This document shows positions 41,482-45,135 of a DNA stretch of 45,135 bases, piece after piece. The DNA lies in IMG/VR virus record IMGVR_UViG_3300042731_008294, positions 1-45,135 of that record; one strand, 5' to 3'. Numbering within the stretch: position 1 is the first letter of the stretch; each line of letters begins with the position of its first letter. The notes under the pieces are model-generated. The model worked only from the letters and a program-made list of their open reading frames with translations, made no database searches and was not told the DNA's origin. The stretch comes from a virus. Made by a program: the position numbers and the translations under genes.

Positions 41482-41766
41482 TTATCTCCTTAAATCAATA
41501 GTTTTACCACAATGAGGACACTTGAACCCCTTGTTAAGTCCTATTCTACCCCTTCCACCATGAGGATGAGCAGTTGTATATGCCATTACACCATCTTCTG
41601 ATTCATTGACAATGACAACTCCCTCAAAAATTACATTACCTTCTGAATCTCTGATAAGCATTTTAGCCTTATCTAATGATTTAGCATAAACCTTATCCAT
41701 TGTTTCAACTTCCTTATATTTATCTTTTTTGTTTAGATATTTCTCCATTTGATCTGATGTTGCCAT
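41482..41766 (-). CDS. Hypothetical protein with C-terminal zinc knuckle, 94 aa
   Basis: I choose the ATG at 41766 because GAGGGGG lies about 7 nt before it, while the in-frame ATG at 41796 has no SD. The product starts MATSDQMEKYLNKKDKYKEV, has a beta-rich centre (IFEGVVIVNESEDGVMAYTT) and ends in FKCPHCGKTIDLRR, half a zinc ribbon. It is the first gene after the late promoter at 41890. Confidence 0.55.
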   Translation of the reverse strand: MATSDQMEKYLNKKDKYKEVETMDKVYAKSLDKAKMLIRDSEGNVIFEGVVIVNESEDGVMAYTTAHPHGGRGRIGLNKGFKCPHCGKTIDLRR

Positions 41767-41889
41767 TACAAACCCCCTCTTTTTTAGATTCCCCATTACA
41801 TAATGGTTTATTTTTATATCGCTTCTTTTTTTTAAGTCTCCAATTAATAAATTTCATAAGCTTAAAAATACAGATATCCTACTAAGATA

Positions 41890-41897
41890 TATTTATA
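41890..41897 (-). promoter_or_regulatory. T4-type late promoter TATAAATA heading the baseplate operon
   Basis: An exact TATAAATA between a terminator (41938-41977) and the first baseplate-operon gene (start 41766). Transcription would begin near 41883 with a leader of about 115 nt. This is the best-placed of the late motifs, since it follows a transcript end and precedes 11 kb of late structural genes. Confidence 0.65.
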
Positions 41898-41898
41898 A

Positions 41899-41952
41899 AA
41901 ATTTAGTGGATTTAAAAAAGAAAGGTAAATTTAGTGGATTAAAAAAAGAAAG
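41899..41952 (-). repeat. Two 26-bp direct repeats (28-bp period) upstream of the late promoter
   Basis: 41899-41924 and 41927-41952 match at 25 of 26 bases; each contains TCCACTAAATTT on the minus strand. They occupy exactly the space between the terminator hairpin and TATAAATA, with the second copy supplying the terminator's T tract. Two adjacent copies at a promoter could bind a regulator. Confidence 0.75.
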
Positions 41953-41977
41953 AGGGAATGGATTTCTCCACTCCCTC
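41938..41977 (-). terminator. Rho-independent terminator
   Basis: On the minus strand 41977-41952 folds into GAGGGAGTGGA-GAAA-TCCATTCCCTC, an 11-bp stem (one G-T pair) closed by a GAAA tetraloop, followed by TTTCTTTTTTT. It ends transcription of the 48-aa unit before the baseplate late promoter. Confidence 0.85.
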
Positions 41978-42003
41978 TAACTCAGAAAGGAAAAAAATTC
42001 ACA

Positions 42004-42032
42004 ACAGAGAAAAACAATGGTAAAAACTCTGT
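42004..42032 (-). other. Stem-loop in the 3' untranslated stretch of the 48-aa unit
   Basis: ACAGAG and CTCTGT pair around a 17-nt loop. The 134 bases from 42111 to 41978 contain no ORF with a ribosome site, so they form a long 3' UTR or a small RNA ending at the terminator. Confidence 0.4.
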
Positions 42033-42111
42033 CATGTTTTTGATGAAATTACGCTTTGAATTCTTATGGTATCATACGCTTATCCCATCAAAATCGTTAT
42101 AAATATGGATT

Positions 42112-42258
42112 CTATATTGTTGTAAAAATGTCCTGCTCAACCCCCGATGAAAAAATATCAGGTTCTATACCTGTATCCCAAGTTTCACCATCTTTATTTT
42201 CAAGCTCATCAGGATCAATTAAAAAATCTTCTTGATCAAAAAAATCTTCAAATTCCAT
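42112..42258 (-). CDS. Small, extremely acidic protein, 48 aa
   Basis: ATG at 42258, TAG at 42112-42114. AAAGGAG lies 7 nt upstream, one of the best SDs in the window. The product starts MEFEDFFDQEDFLIDPDELE and has 17 Asp/Glu against a single Lys, with many Phe/Ile/Leu between them. It has its own promoter with a perfect -35 and its own terminator, unlike all its neighbours. The composition fits a DNA mimic, an inhibitor of a host protein, or a short acidic coactivator (T4 gp33 is a longer example of the last). None of these can be chosen from sequence alone. Confidence 0.7.
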   Translation of the reverse strand: MEFEDFFDQEDFLIDPDELENKDGETWDTGIEPDIFSSGVEQDIFTTI

Positions 42259-42298
42259 AATAAAACTCCTTTGTTTTTTAAGTTAACATTATTTATTA

Positions 42299-42334
42299 TA
42301 TTTATACTTTATCACACCAAAAATGTATTGTCAA
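42299..42334 (-). promoter_or_regulatory. Dual promoter: sigma70-type TTGACA/TAAAGT plus TATAAATA
   Basis: On the minus strand TTGACA (42334-42329) is followed after exactly 17 bp by TAAAGT (42311-42306), and TATAAATA (42306-42299) follows immediately. The -35 overlaps the stop of the GT2 gene. The unit could therefore be read both by host holoenzyme and by the late gp55-type enzyme. Its target is the 48-aa acidic ORF. Confidence 0.7.
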
Positions 42335-43011
42335 GCATTTTTTAATAAAGGTTTAATAAAATCTTCATAAACTCTCATATATTTAATCTGATAATCTTTA
42401 TCATCTCTTGCTGATATATCATCTTTAGTGCTATGAGCTATAAACCATGCTTTAGGTTGAGGTATGCCTATGATACCCCTTCCAAAACATTTCAATAAAA
42501 ATGCATAATCTAATAATCTCTTATATTTATCATCAGTTACAAGACCAACTTCCTCAATAACCTCAGTTAAAAACATAGAATTTGAACTAATATAGTTGGA
42601 TCGAACTAACCTATTAATGTCAAATGGCCTTGCAGGGAAATTAGCATTCACATGTCCTTGAAACTGAAAAGTTGCATAACAATATCCTATTTTAGATGTT
42701 CCAGATGAATATGAAAATTCATTCAATCTATTATACAACCTATCAAGCATATTCCTTCCCATCTCTATATCCCTATCAATCATGATATAATATGGGGGAA
42801 GTTTACCAATATTCTTTTTATACCAATCTATTCCTGCTTGTGCATTTGTAGGTATATTATAGTTTCCCTCACTTGTCAACCAAAAAAAGGGAACTTTATT
42901 CCTTTTTATGGTTTTTTTAGTCAATTTACTTACCTGATGATTTGGTAATAAGGGTGTTACAACCAAAATTTCAGGGTGTCTATCATCAGCTAATTTTCTA
43001 ATTTTATTCAT
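42331..43011 (-). CDS. GT2-like glycosyltransferase, 226 aa
   Basis: A compact GT-A protein. EILVVTPLLPNHQ opens the nucleotide-binding domain, TNAQAGIDWYKKN and PPYYIMIDRDIEMGRNMLDR supply the acidic metal site (DRDIEM in the DxD position), SSNSMFLTEVIEEVGLV corresponds to the acceptor-loop segment of GT2 enzymes (..F....lr.iGg.de..), and DYAFLLKCFGRGIIGI matches ED.dl..Rl...G. It follows the poly-Ser fibre gene by 53 bp with its own promoter, so it could act on that fibre. The acceptor is not known. Confidence 0.72.
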   Translation of the reverse strand: MNKIRKLADDRHPEILVVTPLLPNHQVSKLTKKTIKRNKVPFFWLTSEGNYNIPTNAQAGIDWYKKNIGKLPPYYIMIDRDIEMGRNMLDRLYNRLNEFSYSSGTSKIGYCYATFQFQGHVNANFPARPFDINRLVRSNYISSNSMFLTEVIEEVGLVTDDKYKRLLDYAFLLKCFGRGIIGIPQPKAWFIAHSTKDDISARDDKDYQIKYMRVYEDFIKPLLKNA

Positions 43012-43019
43012 AATGACAC

Positions 43020-43048
43020 ATTATAACATATTTTTTAAAAAAAGTTAA
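43020..43048 (-). promoter_or_regulatory. Host-type promoter with extended -10 for the GT2 gene
   Basis: TTAACT (43048-43043), a 17-bp spacer, then TGTTATAAT ending at 43020. The -10 is a perfect TATAAT with the TGn extension, and the ATG is 8 nt further on, so the message would be nearly leaderless. It uses the same extended -10 form as the promoter of the gp55-like gene. Confidence 0.55.
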
Positions 43049-43064
43049 CAAAAATATTCATTTT

Positions 43065-45135
43065 TTAAGACCAACTGCCTGATACAGGAGCACTATAAGT
43101 AATCAAATTATCATCTAATGATAATCTTGTTGCATCCACCCAAGCATTCGATCTTTCTGTATTAGATATTCTTAACTCATCAACTAGACCATCATAATAT
43201 CCACCCCCACCATCTGAATTTCCTACATAAACTCTTTGAAGATTACCGCTTGAATCTTTATTCGGGTCTCTTGAATAACTATTTGAATCTGTTGAACCAT
43301 CTCTATTATATGTAACAGTATTACTTGATACATTTCTTCTCATCGCAATATAATAATATGTACCTGTACTTAAAACTAGATTACTAGAATCTTCCACATT
43401 TACACCTGAATCATATTCCCAAAATATTCTCAATCTTTCTGAGGGATCTAAAGTTAAAGAATATAAATAATTAGTTACTTTAGATTCACCACCTGCTCCA
43501 CACATCATAAAATATTGGTTATGATTTTCATCTCCATCTCTTCTTACAACCATTTCAACAGTTACATTTCCATTTATTTGAAGTTCAGAATGTATACCTG
43601 TTCTTAACCAATCTCCCGACTGACCCGGAAAATCAACACCTTTTCCTATTTTACTATCTTTAAATGCAGAATCAGAAAGACTATTAGCAGTTAAATTTCT
43701 TCCATATTTACTTTCTATAACTGAAGCTGATAAAGGAGTATTAAAATGACAAACAAATTGTAAGTTGGAATTAACCCAAACCTCAGAAGCGGGAGCCGAA
43801 CCTGTTTCTCCAATATAAGTTTCATTATCAACTTGATCATTATCATAATATAAAGTCAAAGTTGTTCCACTAGTTGGAAGTGTCTCAATATTTGTATGTA
43901 ACCATGCTTCCTCTCCTGAACCATTCCAATATTCTATCTCAACATATTTTTCATTACCTTGTTTATCTTCTATTTTTATCTTTTTACTATTCTCACCCAA
44001 TACTGTAAAAACATCTGTTACATCTGTATTAGTTATACCTGAAGAACTAGATAAATATATCATTACAGGAATATCAGAAAGTATGGATGATGATCCATTA
44101 ACAGTAAGTTCTATTGAATTATTCCAAGGAGTTACACTAAAACTACTCGAACTGCTTGATACAGAACTAGAACTTGATGATGAACTTTCGGAACTAGAAC
44201 TTGAAGATGAACTAGAACTTGAAGATTCTGAGCTTGAACTTGAAGAACTGCTTAGAGAACTAGAACTTGAACTCACTGAACTCGAACTTGAACTTGAAGA
44301 ACTGCTTAGAGAACTTGAACTTGAAGAACTGCTTAGAGAACTCGAACTTGAACTTGAACTTACTGAGCTTGAGCTTGAACTTGAAGATGAACTTGAAGAA
44401 CTTGAACTTGAAGAACTTGAACTACTTTCACCACATATAATTTCATCATAAGAATTAAACTTAAGATTATCAAAATCAAATCTATAATTAGCATTTGTTG
44501 TAATTCCTTGTCTCCATCCAAGAATTCCTATATAACAAGCAGAAGTTACCCATGTCTCTGTATTACCTATTTGTACCCAATCTCCACCACTAACAACATA
44601 TCCCGATAATTGATCTCCTGACCTCACTAACCTTAATCCACCTGATGTAACTGTAGTAGCTACATCATAAAAACCATTATTAGCACCATCATCATCATAT
44701 CTAAATCTATACTTTGGTTCACCTGAATTTTGTCTTCTAAATATTCCACCCCATTTTGTATTTTCATTTCTATCTACAGAAGTAGTTAATCCCATCATTT
44801 GATCTTGATCTACTTGACCTGAAATAGCAACAAATTTGATTTGAACATCAAAATCCCCTATAAAAGTTGAACTAAGAAGCTTCCAATGATTACCATAATA
44901 TCCATTATTTATTACAAATCTTCCTTGATTGAGACTATTTATATATGCCGAACCTTGACCATTTGTTGGATTTGCATAGAATAACTCCCATCTATGAACA
45001 TTCCAAGGATCATTCTCTGAACTTGTAAAATCATCATCAAGAATTACATAACAAGATTCACTTGAAGAACTTGAGCTTGAACTTGAAGATTCAGAACTTG
45101 AGCTTGAACTTGAAGATTCAGAACTTGAGCTTGAA
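43065..45135 (-). CDS. Poly-Ser tail fibre protein with DUF2341 and LamG C-terminus (5' end beyond window)
   Basis: The frame stays open to the right edge, so the ATG at 44798 is internal and the true start lies outside; about 690 residues are visible. Reading in: poly-Ser with Glu (45135-45055), a LamG-like domain (SCYVILDDDFTSS, FIGDFDVQIKF, GGLRLVRSGDQL) to about 44430, a long poly-Ser tract, then WNNSIELTVNGSSSILSDIP with TLPTSGTTLTLYYDN (DUF2341) and a jellyroll LamG domain (VNSNLQFVCHFNTPLSASVI, GLVDELRISNTERS). DUF2341 plus LamG is common in large adhesins and glycan-binding proteins. It belongs to the same fibre family as the genes at 16690-27280. Confidence 0.78.
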   Translation of the reverse strand, partial: SSSSSESSSSSSSSESSSSSSSSSSESCYVILDDDFTSSENDPWNVHRWELFYANPTNGQGSAYINSLNQGRFVINNGYYGNHWKLLSSTFIGDFDVQIKFVAISGQVDQDQMMGLTTSVDRNENTKWGGIFRRQNSGEPKYRFRYDDDGANNGFYDVATTVTSGGLRLVRSGDQLSGYVVSGGDWVQIGNTETWVTSACYIGILGWRQGITTNANYRFDFDNLKFNSYDEIICGESSSSSSSSSSSSSSSSSSSSSVSSSSSSSSLSSSSSSSSLSSSSSSSSSSVSSSSSSLSSSSSSSSESSSSSSSSSSSSESSSSSSSSVSSSSSSFSVTPWNNSIELTVNGSSSILSDIPVMIYLSSSSGITNTDVTDVFTVLGENSKKIKIEDKQGNEKYVEIEYWNGSGEEAWLHTNIETLPTSGTTLTLYYDNDQVDNETYIGETGSAPASEVWVNSNLQFVCHFNTPLSASVIESKYGRNLTANSLSDSAFKDSKIGKGVDFPGQSGDWLRTGIHSELQINGNVTVEMVVRRDGDENHNQYFMMCGAGGESKVTNYLYSLTLDPSERLRIFWEYDSGVNVEDSSNLVLSTGTYYYIAMRRNVSSNTVTYNRDGSTDSNSYSRDPNKDSSGNLQRVYVGNSDGGGGYYDGLVDELRISNTERSNAWVDATRLSLDDNLITYSAPVSGSWS
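44140..44428 (-). repeat. AGTTCA-type hexanucleotide tract (poly-Ser linker)
   Basis: A 289-bp Ser-codon array with Val, Leu, Glu and Phe interruptions between the LamG-like and DUF2341 domains of the window-edge fibre. A further tract of the same type runs from 45055 off the window edge. Confidence 0.85.

Noticed and set aside
41720-41857. 45-codon basic ORF starting at 41857 (MKFINWRLKKKKRY)
   Set aside because: No SD at usable distance and it overlaps the better supported gene starting at 41766; the leader lacks the (L/I)xE end.
42099-42106. TATAAATA on the plus strand
   Set aside because: No plus-strand gene follows; plus-strand copies occur at about the chance rate (for example near 8565, 17689, 43462).
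44083-44451. A plus-strand ORF rich in Glu-Leu repeats (and another at 18176-18460)
   Set aside because: These are antisense readings of the AGTTCA-type Ser tracts (GAACTT gives Glu-Leu); no SD, and all other genes are on the minus strand.
44796-44798. ATG at 44798 as the start of the window-edge fibre
   Set aside because: The same frame continues open to 45135 with a LamG-like domain start and Ser codons, so the start is outside the window.

Overview
The window is a 45 kb piece of a strongly AT-rich tailed-phage genome with a contractile, T4-like tail. The assignment rests on a linked set of T4-type genes: a UvsX/RecA recombinase, a Mre11-Rad50 (gp47/gp46) nuclease, a gp55-like late sigma factor, and baseplate proteins resembling gp53, gp27, gp5, gp25 and gp6. 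Every gene I accept is on the minus strand, genes are tightly packed (many ATGA overlaps), the standard code fits (TAA, TGA and TAG all act as stops), and many starts have strong Shine-Dalgarno sequences (AAGGAG or GGGGG). The host cannot be named from the sequence; the strong SDs and LPS-type sugar genes suggest a bacterium with conventional initiation, perhaps Gram-negative. Transcription runs from high to low coordinates.

Layout, in transcription order. (1) 45135-43065: the 3' part of a poly-serine tail fibre gene, then a GT2-type glycosyltransferase (43011-42331). (2) 42334-41938: an isolated transcription unit with a perfect -35, a TATAAATA late motif, a 48-residue very acidic ORF and a strong intrinsic terminator. 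(3) 41897-30813: the baseplate operon (gp53-, gp27-, gp5-, gp25- and gp6-like). Inserted in it is a block of accessory genes whose products nearly all start with a short basic/aromatic leader ending in (L/I)xE, which resembles the T4 capsid-targeting sequence. They include a CCA-adding/poly(A)-polymerase-type enzyme, a JAMM-type metalloprotease, a zincin metalloprotease and a zinc-ribbon protein. (4) 30812-16690: a baseplate/fibre fusion and four more fibre genes, most built from beta-sandwich, discoidin-like and DNRLRE-like modules joined by long poly-Ser tracts encoded by an AGTTCA-type hexanucleotide repeat. (5) 16653-10495: two small genes, the late sigma factor, the one-polypeptide Mre11-Rad50 protein, a GGQ release-factor-like protein, UvsX and a MazG-like pyrophosphohydrolase. 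(6) 10137-1: small unknown genes and a sugar island with two GT4 enzymes, a tandem pair of GT-A proteins, a CgeB-like GT, another probable GT, an HldE-type heptose kinase, a UDP-sulfoquinovose-synthase-like protein (cut by the window edge) and a lipoprotein-type ClpP homologue.

Two hypotheses stand out. First, the phage may glycosylate its own Ser-rich fibre linkers, because poly-Ser acceptors and a large set of sugar enzymes occur together. Second, the leader-bearing genes may encode a set of enzymes packaged in the capsid and injected at infection. Both are inferences from sequence and context. The 48-aa acidic unit and a 76-bp direct repeat at two distant gene junctions are the most unusual non-coding or small-gene signals.
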